Below are positions 55,495-64,000 of a stretch of DNA of 64,000 nucleotides, in pieces. The notes under the pieces are model-generated. The model saw nothing but the letters and a program-made list of their open reading frames with translations, ran no database searches and had not been told where the DNA came from. Origin of the DNA: Chrysopilus asiliformis (lineage: Eukaryota; Arthropoda; Insecta; Diptera; Rhagionidae); assembly GCA_964034945.1 (NCBI GenBank), contig OZ035960.1:72183445-72247444 (forward strand). The letters run 5' to 3'. Position numbers and translations under genes: made by a program. Position 1 is the first letter of the stretch. Each line of letters opens with the position of its first letter.

Positions 55495-55921
55495 GTATTC
55501 TAAACCCTTTTCTGTTTGCAACGTTGTTGATACGATGAACCGTTTTCGAGAAAATCGCCAAAAACTTCAATTTTCAGCGGGAAGGGGGGAAGGAGTGATC
55601 CGATTTTCCCCATTTTTTACGAATTCTTTCTCTTAACGTTACTCGAATTTGTGCAAAATTTCAAATCTCTAGCTAAAGTCATTCGGAAAATCAAAAAATT
55701 TCGTTAAAAAAATCGAAAAAATTTTCATAGGGAAAAACAAGCAAATGGACATTGAATGTAAACTTGATTTCATTCAATGAGTTTTTATAGTTTTTTGAAA
55801 GATTTTTAATTCAAATTGTGGGATTTGATGTAAAAATGCAAATTTGCTTTGAAAATGCCAATTGCTGTGTAATTTTATCCATTAAATGGGAAGAAAACGG
55901 AAAAATTAAAGAAGAAATTTA
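55495..55921. other. Unique loop of the giant foldback
   Basis: 427 bp of non-repetitive AT-rich sequence between the two arrays, with B-type monomers on both sides. It has no ORF and no recognisable RNA gene. It includes TGTGCAAAATTTCAAATCTC, which resembles TGTGCAAAATTTCAAGTCTC in the mini-me-like family, and a G-rich patch AAGGGGGGAAGG at about 55583. Confidence 0.8.
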
Positions 55922-58900
55922 TACCATCACTTGGCTTTAAACGGGGTAATTTTTGAAAAATTGTTCGGGACGGGGTTTTTTTTTATTTCACGACAAAATC
56001 ATAACGCTCAAGCGACAATTAATCCAATCATTAGTTTCCAGTTCAACGTCCGAATTACCCAATTTCTAGGGTGTGTAGTGCTAACTATGCAACATAGTTA
56101 GCACTACACACACTTTTTTTGAAAAATTGTTCGGGACGAGTTTTTTTTTATTTCACGACAAAATCATAACGGTCAAGCGACAATTAATCCAATCATTAGT
56201 TTCCAGTTCAACGTGCGAATTACCCGATTTCTAGGGTGTGTAATGCTAACTAGACCATCACTTGGCTTTAAACGGGGTAATTTTTGAAAAATTGTTCGGG
56301 ACGGGGTTTTTTTTATTTCACGACAAAATCATAACGGTCAAGCGACAATTAATCCAATCATTAGTTTCCAGTTCAACGTCCGAATTACCCAATTTCTAGG
56401 GTGTGTAATGCTAACTAGACCATCACTTGGCTTTAAACGGGGTAATTTTTGAAAAATTGTTCGGGACGGGGTTTTTTTTATTTCACGACAAAATCATAAC
56501 GGTCAAGCGACAATTAATCCAATCATTAGTTTCCAGTTCAACGTCCGAATTACCCAATTTCTAGGGTGTGTAGTGCTAACTATGCAACATAGTTAGCACT
56601 ACACACACTTTTTTTGAAAAATTGTTCGGGACGGGTTTTTTTTTATTTCACGACAAAATCATAACGGTCAAGCGACAATTAATCCAATCATTAGTTTCCA
56701 GTTCAACGTCCGAATTACCCAATTTCTAGGGTGTGTAGTGCTAACTATGCAACATAGTTAGCACTACACACACTTTTTTTGAAAAATTGTTCGGGACGGG
56801 GTTTTTTTTTATTTCACGATAAAATCATAACGGTCAAGCGACAATTAATCCAATCATTAGTTTGCAGTTCAACGTCCGAATTACCCGATTTCTAGGGTGT
56901 GTAATGCTAACTATACCATCACTTGGCTTTAAACGGGGTAATTTTTGAAAAATTGTTCGGGACGGGGTTTTTTTTATTTCACGACAAAATCATAACGGTC
57001 AAGCGACAATTAATCCAATCATTAGTTTCCAGTTCAACGTCCGAATTACCCAATTTCTAGGGTGTGTAGTGCTAACTATGCAACATAGTTAGCACTACAC
57101 ACACTTTTTTTGAAAAATTGTTCGGGACGGGGTTTTTTTTATTTCACGACAAAATCATAACGGTCAAGCGACAATTAATCCAATCATTAGTTTCCAGTTC
57201 AACGTCCGAATTACCCAATTTCTAGGGTGTGTAGTGCTAACTATGCAACATTGTTAGCACTACACACACTTTTTTTGAAAAATTGTTCGGGACGGGGTTT
57301 TTTTTATTTCACGACAAAATCATAACGGTCAAGCGACAATTAATCCAATCATTAGTTTCCAGTTCAACGTCCGAATTACCCAATTTCTAGGGTGTGTAGT
57401 GCTAACTATGCAACATAGTTAGCACTACACACACTTTTTTTGAAAAATTGTTCGGGACGGGGGTTTTTTTTATTTTACGACAAAATCATAACGGTCAAGA
57501 GACAATTAATCCAATCATTAGTTTCCAGTTCAACGTGCGAATTACCCGATTTCTAGGGTGTGTAATGCTAACTAGACCATCACTTGGCTTTAAACGGGGT
57601 AATTTTTGAAAAATTGTTCGGGACGGGGTTTTTTTTATTTCACGACAAAATCATAACGGTCAAGCGACAATTAATCCAATCATTAGTTTCCAGTTCAACG
57701 TGCGAATTACCCGATTTCTAGGGTGTGTAATGCTAACTATGCCATCACTTGGCTTTAAACGGGGTAATTTTTGAAAAATTGTTCGGGACGGGGTTTTTTC
57801 TTTATTTCACGACAAAATCATAACGGTCAAGCGACAATTAATCCAATCATTAGTTTCCAGTTCAACGTCCGAATTACCCAATTTCTAGGGTGTGTAGTGC
57901 TAACTATGCAACATAGTTAGCACTACACACACTTTTTTTGAAAAATTGTTCGGGACGGGGTTTTTTTTTATTTCACGACAAAATCATAACGGTCAAGCGA
58001 CAATTAATCCAATCATTAGTTTCCAGTTCAACGTGCGAATTACCCGATTTCTAGGGTGTGTAATGCTAACTATACCATCACTTGGCTTTAAACGGGGTAA
58101 TTTTTGAAAAATTGTTCGGGACGGGGTTTTTTTTATTTCACGAAAAAATCATAACGGTCAAGCGACAATTAATCCAATCATTAGTTTCCAGTTCAACGTG
58201 CGAATTACCCGATTTCTAGGGTGTGTAATGCTAACTATACCATCACTTGGCTTTGACGGGGTTTTTTTTATTTCACGACAAAATCATAACGGTCAAGCGA
58301 CAATTAATCCAATCATTAGTTTCCAGTTCAACGTCCGAATTACCCAATTTCTAGGGTGTGAGGTGCTAACTATGCAACAAAGTTAGCACTACACACACTT
58401 TTTTTGAAAAATTGTTCGGGACGGGGTTTTTTTTTATTTCACGACAAAATCATAACGGTCAAGCGACAATTAATCCAATCATTAGTTTCCAGTTCAACGT
58501 CCGAATTACCCAATTTCTAGGGTGTGTAGTGCTAACTATGCAACATTGTTAGCACTACACACACTTTTTTTGAAAAATTGTTCGGGACGGGGTTTTTTTA
58601 TTTCACGACAAAATCATAACGGTCAAGCGACAATTAATCCAATCATTAGTTTCCAGTTCAACGTCCGAATTACCCAATTTCTAGGGTGTGTAGTGCTAAC
58701 TATGCAACATAGTTAGCACTACACACACTTTTTTTGAAAAATTGTTCGGGAAGGGGTTTTTTTTATTTCACGACAAAATCATAACGGTCAAGCGACAATT
58801 AATCCAATCATTAGTTTCCAGTTCAACGTGCGAATTACCCGATTTCTAGGGTGTGTAATGCTAACTATGCCATCACTTGGCTTTAAACGGGGTAATTTTT

Positions 58901-59330
58901 GAAAAATTGTTCGGGACGGGGGTTTTTTTATTTCACGACAAAATCATAACGGTCAAGCGACAATTAATCCAATCATTAGTTTCCAGTTCAACGTCCGAAT
59001 TGTCCAATTTCTAGGGTGTGTAGTGCTAACTATGCAACATAGTTAGCACTACACACACTTTTTTTGAAAAATTGTTCGGGACGGGGTTTTTTTTATTTCA
59101 CGACAAAATCATAACGGTCAAGCGACAATTAATCCAATCATTAGTTTCCAGTTCAACGTGCGAATTACCCCAGTTCTGGGGTGTGTAATGCTAACTATGC
59201 AACATAGTTAGCACTACACACACTTTTTTTGAAAAATATGGGCGCGACAATTTTTTTTCTTTCACGACAAAATTACGATAATTAAGCGACAATTAATCCA
59301 ATAAAAAGTTTTTTTAATTTCAAAAGTTGT
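55922..59330 (-). repeat. Right arm: inverted tandem 165-bp repeats
   Basis: About 20 monomers of the same family in reverse. Going outward from the loop the cassette order starts B A B B A A B A A A B, the same as the left arm read outward from about 54455 down to 52805. One unit near 58240 has an internal deletion in the B cassette. Confidence 0.95.
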
Positions 59331-59419
59331 AGTGCTAACTTGACGGACGTATTGTGCCCGCAAAGTTTTTTTAATTTCAAAAGTTGTAGTGCTAACTTGA
59401 CGGACGTATTGTGCCCGCA

Positions 59420-59716
59420 AAGCCGCCTCAGTGGTTATTTGTGTCGCACTGTGATAAAGGAACGTTAGCTGATGCTATTCTTCGATATGTGCATAAGAAG
59501 TTAAACCAGCCTGTAGAATCGCAGTTTCTGTGCTTTCCGCTAATCAAAAGGGATATCGACGTTAGTAAACTGAGTTTCGTTTCCTTCAAACTTCGAGTTC
59601 CCAGTGAATTTTACTCAATCATCTCTAAGAAAGAATTCTGGCCTAAAGGACTTCTCATCAAGAACTTCAAAAATGCAAATTTTCAAAAACAAAAAATTCC
59701 TACACAAGTCATTTAG
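59420..59716 (+). pseudogene. CR1/Jockey-like LINE ORF1, C-terminal fragment
   Basis: About 98 codons with KPPQWLFVSHCDKGTLADAI at the start and VSFKLRVPSEFYSI, KEFWPKGLLIKNF near the end. This is the conserved C-terminal domain of ORF1 proteins in CR1/Jockey-type LINEs. The 5' part of ORF1 is missing, cut where the foldback ends. ORF2 overlaps or closely follows in another frame. Confidence 0.75.
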
Positions 59717-61172
59717 AATTCAATAACTTTTTTATCAATATTTATTACCAAAATGTTCAGGGTCTAAGGACTGTTTGCAACGATTTTTATTTACGAACTT
59801 GTTCATGTGATTATGATATTATTGCTCTGACCGAAACTTGGCTTGTTCCTTCAATATTTTCGTCTGAAATTTTTGATAGTAAATTTTCAGTATATAGAAG
59901 TGATCGCTCGTTTGCCTCTAGTTCGAAATCACATGGTGGTGGTGTCGCTGTTGCTGTTCATAATCGTCTTAAAAGTCATTGTCTCTATTTTCAAAATGCT
60001 GATGTTCTTGAATGTATCTCAGTGCAAGTAAATCTATGTTTCAACGTGTTATATGTTCATTGTTTGTACATTCCTCCTAATTCCCCCTTGTCGACATATG
60101 AAAAACACATAAATATCTTAAATTCTCTATATAACAAACTTAGCTGTAACGATTCTATATTAATATTTGGAGACTTTAACCTGCCCCATATATCGTGGTC
60201 AATCAAAGGAAATAATTCAATTAAATCTAATAGCTTGGTTCCTTTAAACGTGCGCCGTTCTATTGACTCCTTTACCATTGACTCTGTCATGGCACTTGGT
60301 TTAGGTCAAATTAATCATATAAAAAACTCTTACGGCAATATTTTGGACCTTGTTTTTACCTCGAACCCAGACGCAACTAAACTAGTGGAATGTGAAAATA
60401 ATCTTCGTAATGAAAATCGTTTCCATAGGGCAATAAATGTGCAATTCGAAACATTCTGTGATACTAGACAAAAGGCTGATTATGCTTATGTTTTTGATTT
60501 TAACAACACTGACTACGCCAAATTAAACTTATATTTTAACTCTATTGACTGGAATAAAATTTTGACATCGTGTAATTCTGTTAATGAATGTGTATTTAAT
60601 TTTTACTGTTTAATTTATGTTGGTTTTGAATTGTTTATTCCTAAAAAACGTCTTAAAACTACAAAACATCCACCTTGGTACTCACGCTCGTTGTTACAAT
60701 TGAAAAACCAAAAGAATAGAGCTTATAAGTTATATAATAGAACGGGTTTACTTATTCATTATCAGTCATACTCATTTCTCCGCAAAAATTTCGCTATCGC
60801 GCAACGATTATGCTACAAAAACTACATAGGTTTTGTACAAGAAAAACTCAAAACGAATCCTTCGCATTTTTGGTCTTTTGTGAATTCTAAAAGAAAGTCT
60901 TCAGGATATCCCAGTAGTATGTTTTTTAATGATTTAACTTGTTCTAATGATAAAGATATCTCTGAATTATTTGCGTCCTTTTTTCAATGCACTTTTGCTG
61001 ATTCTAATGATAATCACGTATACGAATCACCTAACTTTGAAACCACAGTTAATATGTCATCTCTTGTACTAAATGTTGACACTGTTCTTGCATATTTGCG
61101 TTGTATTAATATAAAGAAAGGTACTGGACCGGACTTAATCCCTCCTTGTATTATTCGGTATTGTGCAGAAAG
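59717..61172 (+). pseudogene. CR1/Jockey-like LINE ORF2, endonuclease and start of RT
   Basis: The frame reads from about 59737 without an ATG. NIYYQNVQGLRT and IIALTETWL are the first endonuclease motifs, GGGVAVAVHN and FGDFNLPHISW follow (catalytic Asp/Asn of the EEP fold at about 60170-60200), and a linker leads to GTGPDLIPPCIIRYCAES, the first RT block. At 61173 a copia LTR begins and the frame stops 19 nt later. An in-frame GTG at 60022 is not a real start. Codon use is AT-rich and there are no internal stops, so it was fairly young when interrupted or truncated. Confidence 0.85.
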
Positions 61173-61431
61173 TGTTGGGTTATACCAGTAATAAAAATAC
61201 GACCAGTCTTGTTGAAAGTCCAAATGGAACAGAAAGAGTTTTATTCAAAGAGCGTTCATCGCAAGTACATCGCACAGTGGCTTACAAAATTTAGCATAGT
61301 GATGATACAAAATTACCCTAAATTCAACACTCCCACTTATCATTACTATACAATTTTGTTATCAAAAAATTATAAAAAAATAATATTCAAATGCATTTTG
61401 TCTCCATTGACATGAAATTAATTTCGAGTCC
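61173..61431 (-). mobile_element. 3' non-coding end and LTR of a copia element
   Basis: The outer edge starts TGTTGGGTTATA (minus-strand end CCCAACA), the typical copia LTR terminus, and interrupts the LINE. The inner LTR boundary and polypurine tract could not be placed with certainty. The coding region ends at 61432. The second LTR is outside the window. Confidence 0.7.
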
Positions 61432-64000
61432 TTATTGACAATTCAAAATATTCATTTGTTTACGAAAATTTACAAATTTATCTTTAGTGAGACCTTTAGT
61501 AAAAATGTCTGCAATTTGCTTGTCTGTTGACACATAAAATAAATCAAAAAGATTGCAATTGTATTTAGATCGGATGAAGTGATATCGGACTTCTATATGT
61601 TTCGATCTCTTATGAAATTCCGGGTTCTTTATTAACTTTATCGCCGCCTGGTTGTCCAAGAAAAGACTCGGCTTCAAATCAAGATCCGGTATCAGGCTTC
61701 GTATTAGTTGTTCGACCCAGACCAGTTCCTTTACAGCTTCGCCCGCTGCAACATACTCCGCCTCAGTTGTAGACAAGCTCACACACTTCTGCAGTTGTGA
61801 CATCCAGGATATTGGACTTGTTCCCAAAAGGAATAAATAGCCACTTGTAGACTTCCTCGATCCCGGGTCACCAGCATAATCGGAATCACTGTAAACATGT
61901 AATAATAATTTGGAATTAATTTTAAAATGTATACCCATATGTAGAGTTCCTTTTACGTATCTCAGTATACGTTTCACGGCAGCAATGTGTTGTAAATTCG
62001 GATTCTCCATATGCCGACAAACAACACCTATGGCATAAGCCAAATCCGGTCGCGTCGCAACCGTTAAGTACATAAGGCTTCCAATCGCCTCACGATACGG
62101 AAACAAGGATCCTTTTGTAAACTCGTTGCTTTTCAGTGAGGACTGCAACGATGTATCAACCGGGGTTGAAACTGGATGGCAGTTTCCCATCTTGAATCTC
62201 TCTAAAATTTTCTCCGCGTAGCGTGACTGATGTAGATAAAGAGTTCCGTCGTTGTGTCTTTCGATTTGGAGTCCCAGAAAACATCCAACTTTGCCTGCCT
62301 TTACATCAAAATGTTGACGGAGATAATCGATTACTGCATTGGCATCTTGTTCTCGACTCGCAGCAATCAACCCATCGTCAATGTACAATGCCATTAGTAT
62401 TTTCCTTTTATTGTGGTTCAGCACGAAAACACATTGATCCGCATCCGTTGGTTTCAAATTGAACTTCTGAAGAAGTTCGGTGAACTTTTTGTTCCAGCAT
62501 CTCGAAGATTGTTTTAAGCCGTAGAGGCTCTTGCGCAATTTACATACGCGTCCTGAATTGTCGTCATACCCTATAGGCTGACACATAAAAATATCTTCCG
62601 CCAAATCACCGTTTAGGAATGCAGTTTTGACATCGAACTGTTTTAGAATCATTTTCTCTGCCACTGCAACTGCAAGTATCGATCTTATGGATGTGAATTT
62701 CGCCACGGGACTAAATACTTCGTCATAGTCAATGCCTTTTTGTTGCGAAAACCTACGTACAACTAATCGTGCTTTGTAGCGCTTATTTCCATCCTCACTA
62801 CAATATTTTATTTTATATACCCATTTGTTTGTAATTACCTTTCTGTTGTCTGGTAATTTGACCAAATCCCAGGTACGATTCTTATGCAGAGCTTCCATCT
62901 CCTCATCCATCGCCGCTTTCCACTGAGCTGCTTCGCTCACAGTTGTGGCCTCCTCATAACTTCTTGGTTCGTAGGATTCAGTTACAAAAGCGTAACCTTT
63001 TGAAGCTTCCGAGACAACGCTGAACGACGCGGAGCTTTTCGTTCTACTGCGTAATCGCTGACTGATGTGAGCCGGTTCCAAACTGGAGTCTGATTCTTCA
63101 TCCGGTGTGGCATACTCGTCGGGTTCCTTGTCCGTAGCTTCCTGACTTTCAACATTTTGAAAACTACTACTTGTGGCACCATTATTCACTTCAGTTTCTG
63201 AATTTTCCTTTTTGTCAGAACCAGCGTTTAGTATTTCCGTCTCACCATCGAACGAACCGAAATTTTCAGCGTCTTCGACAGAATCAAAACTTTGATATTG
63301 ACTGCTCGACCGTTCGCACATTTTGACAACCTTTTCGGCATCCATCTCCTTGAAAATAATATCTCTTGTGACCTGCACTTTATTTGTGCCCTTAATCCAC
63401 ACGCGAAAACCTTTAGTATCTTCGGCGTATCCAACGAAAAAACCGACATTGGACTTTTTGTCCCATTTCTGTCTTTTCTGTTTTGGCACATGCACAAAAC
63501 AAGTTGTTCCAAACACTTTAAGGTCGTCTAATATAGGCTTCTTTTTGAACCACAGTTCATACGGACTCTTATTTTTCGAAGGACTTGGCCCAAACCTATT
63601 AAGTAAATACACGGCTATGTTTACCGCTTCGGCCCACAGTTTCAGAGATAAATTCTTGGAATGAATCATGGTTCGCGACAGGTCAACTATTGTCCGAATG
63701 TCACGTTCAGCTCTCCCGTTTTGTTCGGGCGTATATGCCACAGAAGTTTGGTGTCGAATTCCCAAATTTGAAAACAAGGTTTCCATTTCATTGTTTTTGA
63801 ATTCGAGACCATTGTCTGAACGTACAGTTTTCACATCATACCCTGTTCCATTTTTCACTAAATTTACGAATTTCCGGAAAAGTTTCGGCACTTCAGACTT
63901 TTCTTTAAGAAAGAACACGTTTCTGTAACCTGAAAAGTCATCTTTAATTATCAAAAAATATTTAGAACCGCCAAAAGAAGATTCTTGCATCGGGCCACAC
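61432..64000 (-). CDS. Copia-type polyprotein, pol part (5' end beyond the window)
   Basis: More than 855 residues, open to the window edge (CGPMQESSFGGSKYF at the start). The integrase core has DDFSGY, RSDNGLEF and PEQNGRAER (D-D-E) and a copia-type IN C-domain (FGTTCFVHVPKQKRQ). Reverse transcriptase runs from NKWVYKIKY through FDVKTAFLNGDL and YGLKQSSRCWN to the YIDD box at 62374-62385. RNase H has VYSDSDYAGDP, STTEAEY and LFLDNQAAI. Integrase before RT is diagnostic for copia (Ty1) elements. No stop or frameshift is present, so it may be functional. Gag and protease lie outside the window. Confidence 0.95.
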   Translation of the reverse strand, partial: CGPMQESSFGGSKYFLIIKDDFSGYRNVFFLKEKSEVPKLFRKFVNLVKNGTGYDVKTVRSDNGLEFKNNEMETLFSNLGIRHQTSVAYTPEQNGRAERDIRTIVDLSRTMIHSKNLSLKLWAEAVNIAVYLLNRFGPSPSKNKSPYELWFKKKPILDDLKVFGTTCFVHVPKQKRQKWDKKSNVGFFVGYAEDTKGFRVWIKGTNKVQVTRDIIFKEMDAEKVVKMCERSSSQYQSFDSVEDAENFGSFDGETEILNAGSDKKENSETEVNNGATSSSFQNVESQEATDKEPDEYATPDEESDSSLEPAHISQRLRSRTKSSASFSVVSEASKGYAFVTESYEPRSYEEATTVSEAAQWKAAMDEEMEALHKNRTWDLVKLPDNRKVITNKWVYKIKYCSEDGNKRYKARLVVRRFSQQKGIDYDEVFSPVAKFTSIRSILAVAVAEKMILKQFDVKTAFLNGDLAEDIFMCQPIGYDDNSGRVCKLRKSLYGLKQSSRCWNKKFTELLQKFNLKPTDADQCVFVLNHNKRKILMALYIDDGLIAASREQDANAVIDYLRQHFDVKAGKVGCFLGLQIERHNDGTLYLHQSRYAEKILERFKMGNCHPVSTPVDTSLQSSLKSNEFTKGSLFPYREAIGSLMYLTVATRPDLAYAIGVVCRHMENPNLQHIAAVKRILRYVKGTLHMGIHFKINSKLLLHVYSDSDYAGDPGSRKSTSGYLFLLGTSPISWMSQLQKCVSLSTTEAEYVAAGEAVKELVWVEQLIRSLIPDLDLKPSLFLDNQAAIKLIKNPEFHKRSKHIEVRYHFIRSKYNCNLFDLFYVSTDKQIADIFTKGLTKDKFVNFRKQMNILNCQ

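Larger units (their letters stand above)
45470..59407. mobile_element. Giant foldback element made of 165-bp monomers
   Basis: About 13.9 kb bounded by inverted ends (ACGTCCGTCAAGTTAGCACT at 45470; its reverse complement ends at 59407, with an inner copy ending at 59350 because the last 57 bp are duplicated). The left arm is a direct array (45595-55494, about 59 monomers), the right arm the same array inverted (55922-59330, about 20 monomers), and the loop is 427 bp. The outermost unit on each side is a diverged monomer. Drosophila Foldback (FB) elements also have inverted repeats made of tandem units, but the sequences here are not recognisable as FB. No protein is encoded. An ordinary satellite inverted by rearrangement is the alternative. 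Confidence 0.8.

Noticed and set aside
58198..58716. Short open frames within the satellite (58198-58386 and 58522-58716)
   Set aside because: They repeat with the 165-bp monomer and are broken in most units; they are repeat by-products.
45595..59330. CRISPR array
   Set aside because: The regular 165-bp repeats have no unique spacers, lie in a fly genome and carry no cas genes. They are satellite-like tandem repeats.
45400..59423. Foldback inserted into the LINE at 59420, with the LINE 5' half expected to the left
   Set aside because: No LINE ORF1 sequence is visible before 45470. The LINE is simply 5'-truncated or rearranged at this border, and no target duplication could be confirmed.

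Overview
The window looks like nuclear DNA of a higher fly (Diptera, probably Brachycera). The only cellular gene is linker histone H1, whose globular domain closely resembles the Drosophila protein. The DNA is AT-rich, and much of the dispersed repeat sequence carries GTCY tetranucleotide tracts, as described for dipteran mini-me and DINE-1/Helentron-type elements. The species assignment is inference. Nothing bacterial or viral of free-living type is seen. || Layout. 1-8.6 kb: two complete, almost identical H1 genes head-to-tail in an inverted repeat (arms 1-1497 and about 3590-5074), each followed by a canonical replication-dependent histone 3' stem-loop. An H1 3'-end fragment (5679-5738) and an H1 globular-domain fragment (8409-8573) follow. 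All are separated by tandem-repeat-bearing, Helentron-like sequence that is itself present in inverted copies. 8.8-10.1 kb: an inverted dimer of a long BEL/Pao-type LTR. 11.2-18.6 kb: a LOA/I-like LINE whose ORF2 is split by an unclassified DNA element (12396-13621) and by an apparently intact mariner (13752-15052). 18.6-34.7 kb: nested tRNA-like SINE modules, foldback elements, a TTAA-flanked MITE, and a hAT-like element (21946-29836, 8-bp target duplication). The hAT-like element holds a complete BEL/Pao retrotransposon (22271-28328, 5-bp target duplication) and a G/C-rich foldback. 34.7-42.8 kb: two truncated copies of a second BEL/Pao element in opposite orientation, with 1.8-kb LTRs containing a 22-bp minisatellite. 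Between them lies an inverted copy of the H1-fragment block. 42.8-44.7 kb: an internally deleted CsRn1-like gypsy element. 45.47-59.41 kb: a giant foldback structure made of about 80 monomers of 165 bp, with arms of roughly 10 and 3.4 kb around a 427-bp non-repetitive loop. 59.4-61.2 kb: a CR1/Jockey-like LINE fragment, interrupted by a copia element (61173 to the window end). || How it fits together. H1 is the only gene likely to serve the host. The rest is mobile DNA with clear nesting order: SINE module, then hAT-like element, then BEL; LINE, then DNA element and mariner; BEL gag, then gypsy; LINE, then copia. Inverted duplication recurs at every scale, from 44-bp arms to 10-kb arms. || The most unusual object is the 14-kb foldback. 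Its monomers carry one of two alternative 30-bp cassettes, one forming a 19-bp perfect hairpin. Part of one arm is mirrored in the other, private mutations included, which points to a recent inverted duplication or gene conversion. All counts and identities were made by eye.
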